Below, piece after piece: positions 1 to 7,853 of a stretch of DNA of 64,000 nt; the first letter of the stretch is position 1, and every line of letters begins with the position of its first letter. Source of the stretch: Tepidibacillus fermentans (GTDB lineage: Bacteria > Bacillota > Bacilli > Tepidibacillales > Tepidibacillaceae). The position numbers and the translations under genes are program-made. Under the pieces are notes generated by a model that had not been told where the DNA came from, searched no databases, and worked only from the letters and a program-made list of their open reading frames with translations. The stretch is taken from the NCBI RefSeq assembly GCF_004342885.1, contig NZ_SMAB01000006.1:62001-126000 (forward strand), written 5' to 3'.

Positions 1-321
1 GATGGTGGCGTTCAATTCCCAATGCTTTCTGACAATGGAGAGATTGGCCGTAAGTATGGCGTATTTAAAGAAAGTGAAGGCGTTGATATGCGTGGGCGTT
101 TCATCATCGACCCAGATGGTGTGATCCAAGCAATGGAAGTTCTTACACCTCCTGTTGGACGTCGTGTAGATGAGGCACTTCGTCAAATACAGGCTTTCCA
201 ACATGTTCGTAATTCGAACTACACAGAAGTTACACCTGCAGGTTGGACTCCTGGCAAACCTACATTGAAGCCAAACCCTGAATTGGTAGGTAAAATTTGG
301 AAAGAGTGGAAACTTTCTTAG
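1..321 (+). CDS. Peroxiredoxin (AhpC/TSA family), C-terminal part only
   Basis: The frame is open from base 1, so the start and the peroxidatic-cysteine half lie outside the window. The visible 106 residues match the C-terminal half of AhpC/2-Cys peroxiredoxins: the GRFIIDPDGVIQAM strand, the VGRRVDEALRQIQAFQ helix, then the tail that wraps the partner subunit. These enzymes reduce H2O2 and organic peroxides in the cytoplasm. Typical 2-Cys members carry the resolving cysteine in a V-C-P motif of this tail; here the motif reads VTPAGW, so that cysteine is replaced by Thr. The tail after it (PGKPTLKPNPEL) is otherwise conserved. Family assignment is secure; mechanism (1-Cys or atypical) cannot be judged without the N-terminus. 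Confidence 0.9.
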   Translation, partial: DGGVQFPMLSDNGEIGRKYGVFKESEGVDMRGRFIIDPDGVIQAMEVLTPPVGRRVDEALRQIQAFQHVRNSNYTEVTPAGWTPGKPTLKPNPELVGKIWKEWKLS

Positions 322-341
322 ACATAATCAATATTTTAAAG

Positions 342-367
342 GACGCTTCATTTGAGGCGTCTTTTTT
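342..367 (+). terminator. Rho-independent terminator of the peroxiredoxin gene
   Basis: GACGC(C/T)TC arms separated by a short ATTT-type loop are followed by a run of six T residues about 20 bases after the peroxiredoxin stop codon. Confidence 0.8.
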
Positions 368-485
368 ATTGCATTTTTAGACGTTTTTTGGGCTTACCTG
401 TTTCCTTTGTTCATCATAGTATAAAATACCTTACGATTATAAAAAGGTAATTTGTGTTCATCGACCATTGGAAGGGGGTAAGAAA

Positions 486-1595
486 TTGGCAAAACCTCTA
501 ATCTTAAATATTCCGGTAGTTGGAATTACGGGGAGTGCAGGAAAAACGACAACCAAAGAAATGACAGCATCGGTCTTACAACAAAAATGGAAAATATTTA
601 AAACAAAAGGGAATGCCAATACTTATAAAAATACATTGAAATATCTGAAAATGATTCACCCCTACCACCAAGCCGTTGTTTTAGAGTTTGGAATGTTACA
701 TTCAGGTGGAATAAGAAAGCATTGTCAGATCATTCAGCCGAATATCGGGATTATCACGAATGTAGGGTCTGCACATATTGGTAATTTTAATGGCAAAATT
801 GAAGGGATTGCGAGGGCAAAATCAGAATTAATTCAACATATGAAGCAAACGGGGACATTGATTTTAAATGCAGATGACAAGAATTCGCAATTACTTCAAA
901 CAAAAAGGTTTCCTGGGAAAATCATTACGATTGGGATTAATCAGCAAGCAACTTACCAAGCTAAAAATGTAAAGTATGTCCGAAGTGGAATGGAATTTGA
1001 AGTATCTTTAAAGGGAAAAAAGCATCGTTTTTATATTCCAACCTTTGGTATTCATAACATTTATAATGCGTTATTCGCAATCGCAGTTGCAGATCATCTA
1101 GGGTTCGATGCTGAGTTGATCAAACGGGGACTAAGAGGATATACTAAACCTCGTAGAAGATTAAATGTGTTTACTCTTCCTCAAGGAATTCAAATCATTG
1201 ATGATACGTATAGTGCTAATCCCCATGCGATGAAAGCTGCAATAAAGGTTGCCTCAGATATTGGAAATAAGAACAAAATAGCGGTACTAGGAACGATGTT
1301 AGAGATGGGGAATTATTCAGTCAAGGCGCATAAAGATGTAGGAAGATTTTTAGCGAAACATCATTTCAATTATCTTTATACTTTTGGTAAACAAGCGAAA
1401 TATATTGCTGATGGTGCAATTGAAGCTGGTTTTCCACGAAGTCATATCATGACTTTTTTAGAAAAAGGAAAAATGCACGCAAATCTCATTACCAAAATAA
1501 AACCGAACACAACCATATTGATCAAAGGATCTCATGGAATGAAAATGAATGAAACAGTTCATTTTTTAATCAATTACTACAAGAAGCGGACATAG
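486..1595 (+). CDS. MurF-like Mur ligase lacking the N-terminal substrate domain
   Basis: ATP-dependent amino-acid/peptide ligase of the Mur family. The P-loop GITGSAGKTTTKE lies near residues 13-25. It is followed by the central-domain signatures EFGM, NVGSAHIG and NADD, and by the MurF-type C-terminal motif IIDDTYSANPHAMKAA. Length is about 369 residues against roughly 450 for MurF: the N-terminal domain that binds UDP-MurNAc-tripeptide is absent and the ATPase core begins almost at the start. I chose TTG at 486 because GGAAGGGGGT ends six bases before it; the in-frame TTG at 468 overlaps that site. It converges on a CapA-like gene, so a role in wall or capsule polymer ligation is possible. 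The substrate is unknown; true MurF is probably encoded elsewhere. Confidence 0.8.
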   Translation: MAKPLILNIPVVGITGSAGKTTTKEMTASVLQQKWKIFKTKGNANTYKNTLKYLKMIHPYHQAVVLEFGMLHSGGIRKHCQIIQPNIGIITNVGSAHIGNFNGKIEGIARAKSELIQHMKQTGTLILNADDKNSQLLQTKRFPGKIITIGINQQATYQAKNVKYVRSGMEFEVSLKGKKHRFYIPTFGIHNIYNALFAIAVADHLGFDAELIKRGLRGYTKPRRRLNVFTLPQGIQIIDDTYSANPHAMKAAIKVASDIGNKNKIAVLGTMLEMGNYSVKAHKDVGRFLAKHHFNYLYTFGKQAKYIADGAIEAGFPRSHIMTFLEKGKMHANLITKIKPNTTILIKGSHGMKMNETVHFLINYYKKRT

Positions 1596-1623
1596 TGCAA
1601 CAAAAATTTATCAATGAAAAATG

Positions 1624-1651
1624 GAGGGAATTCATATTCTCTCTATTTTTT
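1624..1651 (+). terminator. Terminator after the Mur ligase gene
   Basis: GAGGGAA and TTCTCTC arms (one G-U pair) around a short AT loop, followed by ATTTTTT, in the gap between two convergent genes. Confidence 0.6.
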
Positions 1652-1687
1652 CGTCAACTTATCAAATTTTACGAACTTTGTTTATTC

Positions 1688-2743
1688 TTATCTGGCTTTT
1701 CCTTTTAAATGGCTCGTCGTATTACTCCAAACCATTTTCATAGTATCTAAATCATTTTTCGTTAACCATCGATCTGGGTTTTGAAGGAATTTTTTTATCG
1801 GCAATACTCGGAATTTAGGGATTCCTTTTGTCGGTATTTTATGCACCCATGTAGGAATATAGTAAATATCTTCAATTGAAGTACTACCCGAAGAGTCCTT
1901 ATGAATGACTAATTTCAAAATTATTCCACTATCGGCATGAATATTATTAAACATTCGATCAGAAATAAAATTTCCTAATGAATAGATGGCAAAAACTCGT
2001 TTTTCAATCCCATCGATCCTTTTTATTTTTTTGGTTATCATCGGTTGAATCACGTGGGGATGTGAGCCAAGAATAATATCTGCTCCATTTCTCCAGAGAA
2101 AGTCGACAATTTTTTTTTGTTTCTCATTGGGATAGCGGTAAAATTCCCTGCCAAAATGCAAAGACACGATTACTAGATCGACTTGGGAACGAATAGATGC
2201 AATATCGTTTTGCATTTTCTTAAGGTAAATCCGGTTTACAAGCCATGGGGTACTTTTAGGAACTGCGATATAGTTCGTCCCATAGGTATAGGCAAAGATT
2301 GCGATTTTAATCCCTTTTAAATTGAGAACGAGAGGGGTGTCGGCTTCTTTTTGATTGCGAAATGTGCCAGTGTGAAGAAGTTGATTTTGATCAAGTACAT
2401 TTAATGTACGTTTCAGCCCATTCACACCTCGATCCATGCAGTGATTGTTGGCCGTAGTTAGAACGTGAAAGCCAACCTTCTTTAAAGTCAATGCTAATTC
2501 GTCCGGGCAGTTAAACATCGGATATGTTGTTTTCGGATTTCGCCTTTGATAAATCTTTTCTCTTCCAGAAAGGGTGGTTTCAAGGTTGCCGATTGTTAAA
2601 TCTGCATTACGTAAAAAGGGAGCCACCTCTTGAAACATCGAACCAAAGGAATACTGATTCTTTCCTGGAATTTTGGCTGATGCAATCTGTTTTCGCCACA
2701 TTAAGATATCCCCTACTGCGACAATCGTAATTTTCGTAGCCAT
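1688..2743 (-). CDS. CapA/PgsA-family metallophosphatase-like protein
   Basis: 351-residue protein of the CapA (poly-gamma-glutamate synthesis PgsA/CapA) family, which has a calcineurin-like fold. Family motifs in order: VGDILMWR near the N-terminus, LTIGNLETTLSG, TTANNHCMDRG, VSLHFGREFYR, and ADIILGSHPHVIQP, which supplies metal-site histidines. It starts at ATG with AAGGAGG nine bases upstream. Unlike B. subtilis PgsA I see no N-terminal membrane anchor, so it appears cytoplasmic. No capB/capC homologues are adjacent, so capsule synthesis is not implied. It faces the MurF-like ligase; that adjacency is suggestive only. Confidence 0.85.
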   Translation of the reverse strand: MATKITIVAVGDILMWRKQIASAKIPGKNQYSFGSMFQEVAPFLRNADLTIGNLETTLSGREKIYQRRNPKTTYPMFNCPDELALTLKKVGFHVLTTANNHCMDRGVNGLKRTLNVLDQNQLLHTGTFRNQKEADTPLVLNLKGIKIAIFAYTYGTNYIAVPKSTPWLVNRIYLKKMQNDIASIRSQVDLVIVSLHFGREFYRYPNEKQKKIVDFLWRNGADIILGSHPHVIQPMITKKIKRIDGIEKRVFAIYSLGNFISDRMFNNIHADSGIILKLVIHKDSSGSTSIEDIYYIPTWVHKIPTKGIPKFRVLPIKKFLQNPDRWLTKNDLDTMKMVWSNTTSHLKGKAR

Positions 2744-2959
2744 AAAATCCCTCCTTATTTATTCAACATATGCAAGTAATAAAGGATGGGTTTGGGCATT
2801 AGCGGGTGAATCCATGCGGTATATACGCCATTTTCATGCAACATATCCACATTAAATTTATAATAGTCTTAGAGAGGACCTTCAATTACCAAAAGTTGGT
2901 TAGTACTAACGTAAAAAAAAGTATTATTTTAATAATTAACTGTGAAGAAGAGGAAAGAA

Positions 2960-3511
2960 ATGAAGAAACAGATGATTGAATTACGCCCCTTTGAATGGAA
3001 AGATGCAAAAGAATTGTATGAAATGCTTCGGGAACAAGAAGTCCACCAATATCTAGATATGGTATTGAACACCTATCAAAACTATGAGGAATGGTTGCAA
3101 AAAATCGAATGGTTAGAAATACTTGGCGAAGCTTACCATCGCTGTGTTTGGAATGAAGAGGAAAAGTTAATCGGTGAAATCTACTTAATCAATATGGATC
3201 AAGAAAATAGAAGAGCGGAGATGGGAACTTGGATTGGAAGGAATTATTGGGGGAAAGGGTATAATCGTCTGATCAAAGAGAGGGTTTTGAGTGAAGCTTT
3301 TACACGTTTATATTTAGAAACGATTTTACTCTTCATGCAAAAAGAAAATCAGCGTTCAATTCGTTCATTACAAAGGTTACCTTACATCACAAAACCGTTA
3401 AATGAACAATACCAAGATTTGATCAAGTATAAGGAGTATAAGTTGGGCAAGACGATTGAATTATTGATTGTAAAGAAAGAAGACTTTTTCTCGTCTTCTT
3501 CCTTTGCTTAA
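2960..3511 (+). CDS. GNAT-family N-acetyltransferase
   Basis: About 183 residues with the Gcn5-related acetyltransferase layout. The N-terminal strand reads IELRPFEWKDAKELYEML. The acetyl-CoA-binding segment GTWIGRNYWGKGYN comes at about residue 90, where the usual Q/R-x-x-G-x-G/A is modified to RNYWGKGYN. A region rich in basic and aromatic residues (QKENQRSIRSLQRL) corresponds to the last catalytic helix. The substrate is unknown. I prefer ATG 2960, after AGAGGAA, over the upstream GTG at 2942. The 3' end overlaps the stop of convergent modC by four bases. Confidence 0.7.
   Translation: MKKQMIELRPFEWKDAKELYEMLREQEVHQYLDMVLNTYQNYEEWLQKIEWLEILGEAYHRCVWNEEEKLIGEIYLINMDQENRRAEMGTWIGRNYWGKGYNRLIKERVLSEAFTRLYLETILLFMQKENQRSIRSLQRLPYITKPLNEQYQDLIKYKEYKLGKTIELLIVKKEDFFSSSSFA
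3477..3500 (-). terminator. Hairpin that may terminate modABC inside the GNAT 3' end
   Basis: Perfect 8-bp arms AAGAAGAC/GTCTTCTT with an 8-base loop, eight bases past the modC stop. On the minus strand TCTTTAC follows, so the U-tract is weak. Confidence 0.45.
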
Positions 3512-4158
3512 ATCCGCTCTTCTTTTATAATTTGTCCTTGATAGAGATAGAGAATAATATCCCCTAAGATTCTAGCTTCTTCCCGATCATGAGTGACTAA
3601 TATAAATGGAATTTGCCATAATTGATGAAGTCGTTTTAGTTCTTGGCGGAATTCTACCCTAGTATCATAATCAAGAGCAGAAAAGGGTTCATCGAGTAAG
3701 AGGAGTTTGGGAGAGGTGATCAAAGCACGAGCTAGTGCAACTCTTTGCTTTTCCCCTCCAGATAGATTTGCGGGATAACGTTGTAATAAATGATTCACCT
3801 TTAGTTGTGATGTCAACCGTTCGTATTCGTTTTGATCTAGAGGCAAATGTTGATGCTTAACCCCGTATAGGATATTTTGCTCTACGGTCATATGGGGAAA
3901 AAGGGCATAATCCTGAAATACACAACCAATCTTCCGTTGTTGCACGGGAAGGTTAATTTTCTTTTCAGAATCAAAGAAGGTTGTCTGATTGAAGAGAATC
4001 TTTCCTTCGTCTGGCTTCGTTAATCCAGCAATGATACTGAGAATCGTAGTTTTTCCTGAGCCAGAAGGACCAAAGAGAACAAGGATTTCGTCTTCGAATG
4101 AATACTGGACATCTAATCGATATTGAGATAGATTTTTTACAATATGAAACTGAATCAA
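3508..4158 (-). CDS. modC: Molybdate/tungstate ABC transporter ATP-binding protein
   Basis: ATPase of the oxyanion importer. Walker A is LFGPSGSGKTT, the ABC signature LSGGEKQRVALARAL, Walker B LLLLDEPFSAL, and the H-loop LVTHDREEA. At 216 residues it lacks the C-terminal TOBE/Mop domain of the E. coli type (about 350 residues), so it probably lacks direct transporter regulation by bound oxyanion. It starts with TTG preceded by AGGAGCGAG and lies 12 bases after modB. It is the last gene of modABC, whose leader carries a Moco-type riboswitch. Sequence alone cannot separate molybdate from tungstate; the nearby aldehyde ferredoxin oxidoreductase makes tungstate a real option. Confidence 0.9.
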   Translation of the reverse strand: MIQFHIVKNLSQYRLDVQYSFEDEILVLFGPSGSGKTTILSIIAGLTKPDEGKILFNQTTFFDSEKKINLPVQQRKIGCVFQDYALFPHMTVEQNILYGVKHQHLPLDQNEYERLTSQLKVNHLLQRYPANLSGGEKQRVALARALITSPKLLLLDEPFSALDYDTRVEFRQELKRLHQLWQIPFILVTHDREEARILGDIILYLYQGQIIKEERI

Positions 4159-4170
4159 AACTGCTCGCTC

Positions 4171-4848
4171 CTAACTAAGATTCATTTTCTTTCTACTCCA
4201 CCAATTCAGCCATAGCACAGAACTGAAGCCAACCAAGACCATGATGATTACCCACAAACCAGCCAACTTCATATCCCCGCGTTCAACAGCGAAATATATC
4301 GCTAGTGGAATTGTTTCTGTTTTTCCCGGAATAAATCCTGCAAACATGAGTGTTGCACCAAACTCTCCCAATGCTCTAGCAAAAGTGAGAATTATTCCAG
4401 CTAAGAGTCCTGGCCATGCTAATGGCAGGGTAATGGTTAAAAATACTTTCCAATTGGACGCACCAAGTATTTTCGCCGCTTGCTCCAATTTAGGGTCTAC
4501 CCGATAAAAGGCCGCTTGAGCGCTCTGATACATCAACGGAAAGGCAACAACGATTGCTGCAAGAACAGCTCCCCACCAAGTGAAAACCAGTTGAATATGT
4601 AAGACTTGATCTAAGAATTCCCCAATCAATCCCTTTTTGCCAAAAAGCCAAAGTAACCCAAACCCTACCACTGTGGGAGGAAGGATTAATGGGAGTAAAA
4701 TAATGGACTCAACAATTGATTTCCCTGGAAATTGTCGAATGGACAAAATTCTAGCCATTATCGTGCCTACTATAAAATCAATGAGAGTAGCGATTGATGC
4801 AATTTTAAAAGATAAGAAAAAGGGTTGTAAGAAAGTCTGATCAAACAT
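4171..4848 (-). CDS. modB: Molybdate/tungstate ABC transporter permease
   Basis: 225-residue inner-membrane permease with about five to six hydrophobic helices. The binding-protein-dependent transport signature (EAA loop) reads EQAAKILGASNWKVFLTITL, and the ModB-typical ALGEFGATLMFAGFIPG follows. The start ATG has AAAAGGAG upstream. It lies 11 bases after modA and 12 before modC, so the three genes form one transcription unit. Confidence 0.93.
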   Translation of the reverse strand: MFDQTFLQPFFLSFKIASIATLIDFIVGTIMARILSIRQFPGKSIVESIILLPLILPPTVVGFGLLWLFGKKGLIGEFLDQVLHIQLVFTWWGAVLAAIVVAFPLMYQSAQAAFYRVDPKLEQAAKILGASNWKVFLTITLPLAWPGLLAGIILTFARALGEFGATLMFAGFIPGKTETIPLAIYFAVERGDMKLAGLWVIIMVLVGFSSVLWLNWWSRKKMNLS

Positions 4849-4859
4849 AGTAACTCCTT

Positions 4860-5642
4860 TTAAGACTGAAATGGGATAAATCCATATTTTTTGATAATCA
4901 TTTGCCCTTGTTGACTAGAAAGAAAATCGATAAATGACTGGGCCTCTTTCTTAAATTTACTCTCTTTGATGATCGCAATGGGGTAAACGATTGGATCATG
5001 CCATGTTGGATCGATCTCAGTAACGGTTAGCCTTTTTCCATCTTTCATAGTATCACTCAAATAAACGATCCCAGCTTCGGCATTTCCTGTTTCTACATAA
5101 GAGAGGACTTGACGGACATCCTTTGTATAAACGAGTTTCGGTTGAACTTTTTCCAGAAGGTTAAGATGCTCTAGCACTTGTTTTGCATATTTTCCTGCAG
5201 GAACATTGTCTGGATCACCAATTACGATATGCTGAATCAAGGGAGAAGTTAAACTTTTTAGGCTTGTATTGGCTAATTTTAAATCTGGATCCATGATGAG
5301 AACTAATTGATTCGAGAGTAGATTTTTTCGCGATCTTTCTAGCAATAATCCTTTTTTCTCTAATCGATCCATTTTTTCTTCTGACGCAGAGATAAACATA
5401 TCGACAGGTGCACCTTGTTCAATCTGTCCAGCTAGCGTTCCAGATCCACCGACATTAAAATGAATCGAAATATTTTGATGTTCTTTTTCAAAGATTGTTT
5501 TTAGTTCATTCATTACATCGGTCAAACTTGCTGCAATCGATACTGTTAATGTGCTTTTATTCGTAGTTGGTTGAGAATGTGTACAGGCTGTATTGATCAA
5601 CAGGATTCCCAAAATCAATAATAAAAAGTTTGTTTTCTTCAC
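4860..5642 (-). CDS. modA: Molybdate/tungstate-binding lipoprotein
   Basis: Extracellular substrate-binding lipoprotein. It has an N-terminal signal with lipobox (LLINTAC, Cys near residue 20), then the ModA hallmarks SIAASLTDVMNEL, FNVGGSGTLAGQIEQGAPVD and the IGDPDNVPAGKYAKQ strand. The Ser/Ala/Gly positions of the AASLT and GGSGTL motifs normally coordinate the oxyanion. The GTG start at 5642 is set by TTAGGAGATG upstream. Length is 260 residues, standard for ModA. It is the first gene of modABC, with an attenuator and riboswitch in its leader. Confidence 0.93.
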   Translation of the reverse strand: MKKTNFLLLILGILLINTACTHSQPTTNKSTLTVSIAASLTDVMNELKTIFEKEHQNISIHFNVGGSGTLAGQIEQGAPVDMFISASEEKMDRLEKKGLLLERSRKNLLSNQLVLIMDPDLKLANTSLKSLTSPLIQHIVIGDPDNVPAGKYAKQVLEHLNLLEKVQPKLVYTKDVRQVLSYVETGNAEAGIVYLSDTMKDGKRLTVTEIDPTWHDPIVYPIAIIKESKFKKEAQSFIDFLSSQQGQMIIKKYGFIPFQS

Positions 5643-5676
5643 TATTTCATCTCCTAATGATGGTCTAGGTTGAAAA

Positions 5677-5715
5677 TAAAAAACCGCAAACTCTGTCGAA
5701 AGGAAAGAGTAGCGG
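5677..5715 (-). terminator. Riboswitch expression-platform terminator ahead of modA
   Basis: On the minus strand CCGC-TACTCT pairs with AGAGT-TT-GCGG around a 10-15 base loop and is followed by TTTTTTATTTT. It lies between the aptamer and modA, consistent with transcription attenuation of modABC. Confidence 0.8.
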
Positions 5716-5850
5716 CTGAAAAAGCTTTAAACTGTTTTCCTTTCCAACAGGGAGGCATAGTTGTTTCCTTCTATACCCTAATCGGCCTACGCATCATAGT
5801 TAAATCAAAAACCTTAGATGAATAGGCTCGGAAAACCTATATTCTTCTAT
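5716..5850 (-). promoter_or_regulatory. Moco-type (molybdenum/tungsten cofactor) riboswitch
   Basis: The minus-strand leader between a TATAAT -10 box (5856-5861) and the terminator before modA contains blocks I associate with the Moco RNA motif. These are TCCGAGCC (5825-5832), TAGGCCGA, a GGAAAC GNRA-type loop, and GCCTCCCTG followed by a CTGTT/AACAG hairpin. Position upstream of modABC and the downstream terminator fit an off-switch that senses cofactor sufficiency. I recognise the motif by eye only; a covariance search with the Rfam Moco model would be decisive. Confidence 0.7.
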
Positions 5851-5925
5851 ACTTCATTATACTAACAAAGTTTTATTTTATTTGTAAACTTCTTGGCGAA
5901 AATTTTATGTATTACCGGCCATTTT

Positions 5926-6402
5926 TTATATTTGATCAATTTGATAACGTACTCGTTCTTTGTCTTTATTGTGATAGAACTTTGCAAACGTTACTTTCTT
6001 ATTCTCAAGCATAGGGGGAATAAAAAGTTCATCATTTCTTCCTATTTCTCGATTCCAAATCTCATTGAGCGGCACCCATTCTAATGTTCCTTTATTAGAT
6101 GGATGTAATTCACCCGTAAAATCTTCTGAATAAAAGACGTAAAGAATTGTTTTGGCAAGTACGGGGTCGTTTTCAAATTCTTGCATCATAAAATAAACAA
6201 TACCACGTAACTCAACTTGGTTTAATGTTAGACCTATATCTTGTTTGATTTCCCGTTTCACAGTATCAAGAGCACTCTCTTGGTCTTTGATTTCCCCACC
6301 TGGGAAAAGCCATGTTCCTAAATGACGACCCTTTTCTTTACGTAGCATTAATATTTGTCTATCTTTTACCAATAGACAAGAAACAAAAAATTTCTGTTCC
6401 AT
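5926..6402 (-). CDS. NUDIX hydrolase with a degenerate Nudix box
   Basis: 158-residue Nudix-fold protein that would hydrolyse nucleoside-diphosphate-linked substrates. The box GGEIKDQESALDTVKREI continues as KQDIGL. Compared with Gx5Ex7REUxEExGU, the two metal-ligand glutamates (EE) are Q and D. The rest of the box, the leading Gly and the first Glu are intact. The Asp could still bind Mg2+, but activity may be reduced or altered. The ATG start has AGGGGAGG upstream. It lies alone between the modABC leader and the aldo/keto reductase. Substrate unknown. Confidence 0.8.
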   Translation of the reverse strand: MEQKFFVSCLLVKDRQILMLRKEKGRHLGTWLFPGGEIKDQESALDTVKREIKQDIGLTLNQVELRGIVYFMMQEFENDPVLAKTILYVFYSEDFTGELHPSNKGTLEWVPLNEIWNREIGRNDELFIPPMLENKKVTFAKFYHNKDKERVRYQIDQI

Positions 6403-6566
6403 AAAATAAAATCCTCCCCTTAAAAATACGAATCATAAAACGATATAAAGATCGATATAAAGATAGAGTGCAGTTTTCCTAGGAAATTCTATTAAAAAGT
6501 ATAGTTGAAATTGACCTGAATTTGTTTGCTTTGTGGAATTCAATTTTAACTATTTTATGACAGTTT

Positions 6567-6603
6567 GGAAAAAAAGCACCCATAAAAGAAATAGGGTGCT
6601 TTG
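6567..6603 (-). terminator. Terminator of the aldo/keto reductase gene
   Basis: AAAGCACCC/GGGTGCTTT arms around an 11-base loop followed on the minus strand by a T run, directly after the reductase stop codon. Confidence 0.85.
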
Positions 6604-6608
6604 ATCTA

Positions 6609-7634
6609 TTATTCTACAATTTTAGCTGGTTTGTTTTCGCTATTGGAGAATGGTTGAGCCAATTTTTTCGCATAACCATTAACCCAAAGTGACTTAATTC
6701 GGTCCATTTCTTCTTGAGTTAAAGGGGATTTTTCCGAAGCTTCAGCAAACTCTTTTAAATTTTGTTCATTCGTAATGTTCGGAAATACGGATTTTACTGT
6801 TGGTTGGGCTAAAGAAAAGAGAATGGCTAGCTGGCCAATTGTACGGTCGGTTCCTTCATATAAGGGTTTTAACTCTCGAACTACTTCAAGTCCAGCTTTC
6901 ATCCACTCGATCGGACGGTGATTCCGATGGTCATTCTTATCAAAATGTTTATCGGGATCATAGGTGCCATCTAATAATCCTGAAGCATGAGGAACGCGAA
7001 CAATAAGCGATTTATGATGTTTTTTTGCATGTGGGAAGAATGCTCTTGCAGGATCTTGCTCGAGAATGTTATTGATAATGTGTACGACATCATATTTTTC
7101 AATGGCAGCAAGTCCTTCTTTTTCCCAACCGATATCAGGACCTAAAGCGACACCATAATAACGGATTTTGCCTTCCTCTTTAAATCGTTCTAGGGTTTCC
7201 AAAACGGTATCACTTTGAATGGTACTCATTCTTGCATTATGTAATTGGTAGAGATCGATATAATCTGTTTGTAAACGTTTTAAGCTTTCTTCTAGTGAAC
7301 GCCGCAATGATTCAGGACGCCAATCTTGGGGAAGTTCAGAGTGCCCAGTTCTTACCCCATGATGGGTATAGATATCGTAACCGCCTTTTGTTGAGAGAAA
7401 GATGTTATTTCGTTGATCTTTTAGTGCTTCAGCAATAATCGTTTCACCGCGTCCATTTCCGTATACATCAGCTGTATCAAAAAAATTAATACCATAGTCC
7501 TCATAAGCGGAACGCAAAAGTCTTTTACCGTATTCTTCATCAGTTACACCCCACCATTTGGTCGCAACTGTCCAAACACCAAATCCAATTTCAGAGATTT
7601 GGATGTCAGTATTTGCAAATTGACGATATTTCAT
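6609..7634 (-). CDS. Aldo/keto reductase
   Basis: 341-residue NAD(P)H-dependent oxidoreductase with a TIM-barrel fold. The catalytic tetrad is visible: Asp53 and Tyr58 in FFDTADVYGNG, Lys83 in STKGG, and His132 in DLYQLHNAR. The C-terminal half carries the cofactor-binding segment SLAQPTVKSVFPNITNEQN. The start ATG follows AAGAGGTG. It is monocistronic with its own terminator, and an 18-bp perfect palindrome lies just upstream (7659-7676). The substrate cannot be inferred; the subfamily resembles the general stress/aldehyde-reducing YhdN/IolS type. Confidence 0.9.
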   Translation of the reverse strand: MKYRQFANTDIQISEIGFGVWTVATKWWGVTDEEYGKRLLRSAYEDYGINFFDTADVYGNGRGETIIAEALKDQRNNIFLSTKGGYDIYTHHGVRTGHSELPQDWRPESLRRSLEESLKRLQTDYIDLYQLHNARMSTIQSDTVLETLERFKEEGKIRYYGVALGPDIGWEKEGLAAIEKYDVVHIINNILEQDPARAFFPHAKKHHKSLIVRVPHASGLLDGTYDPDKHFDKNDHRNHRPIEWMKAGLEVVRELKPLYEGTDRTIGQLAILFSLAQPTVKSVFPNITNEQNLKEFAEASEKSPLTQEEMDRIKSLWVNGYAKKLAQPFSNSENKPAKIVE

Positions 7635-7658
7635 AGGATCACCTCTTAAATAATATTA

Positions 7659-7676
7659 ACACTATGAATATAGTGT
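7659..7676. promoter_or_regulatory. Palindromic candidate operator upstream of the aldo/keto reductase
   Basis: Perfect inverted repeat ACACTAT-GAAT-ATAGTGT, 25 bases before the reductase start. Its size and position suit a dimeric repressor (MarR/HxlR-like), but the regulator is not in the window. Confidence 0.4.
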
Positions 7677-7853
7677 AACATAAATTGAAATGATGAGGTA
7701 GTAGCTGTTTTTTTTGAAATAAAAATTCAAGTTTCCAAAAGGAAGAAGAAAATGGTATATTAATGGAAAACGAAATTTTTAAGAAACCTTTCGTTGTTTT
7801 TTCTCGTCTATAGATATAGAAATGGTGAATCACAGTTAAAAGGGGTAATCAAA

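Noticed and set aside
468-485. TTG 468 as start of the MurF-like ligase
   Set aside because: This stretch contains the ribosome site for TTG 486, so it is leader.
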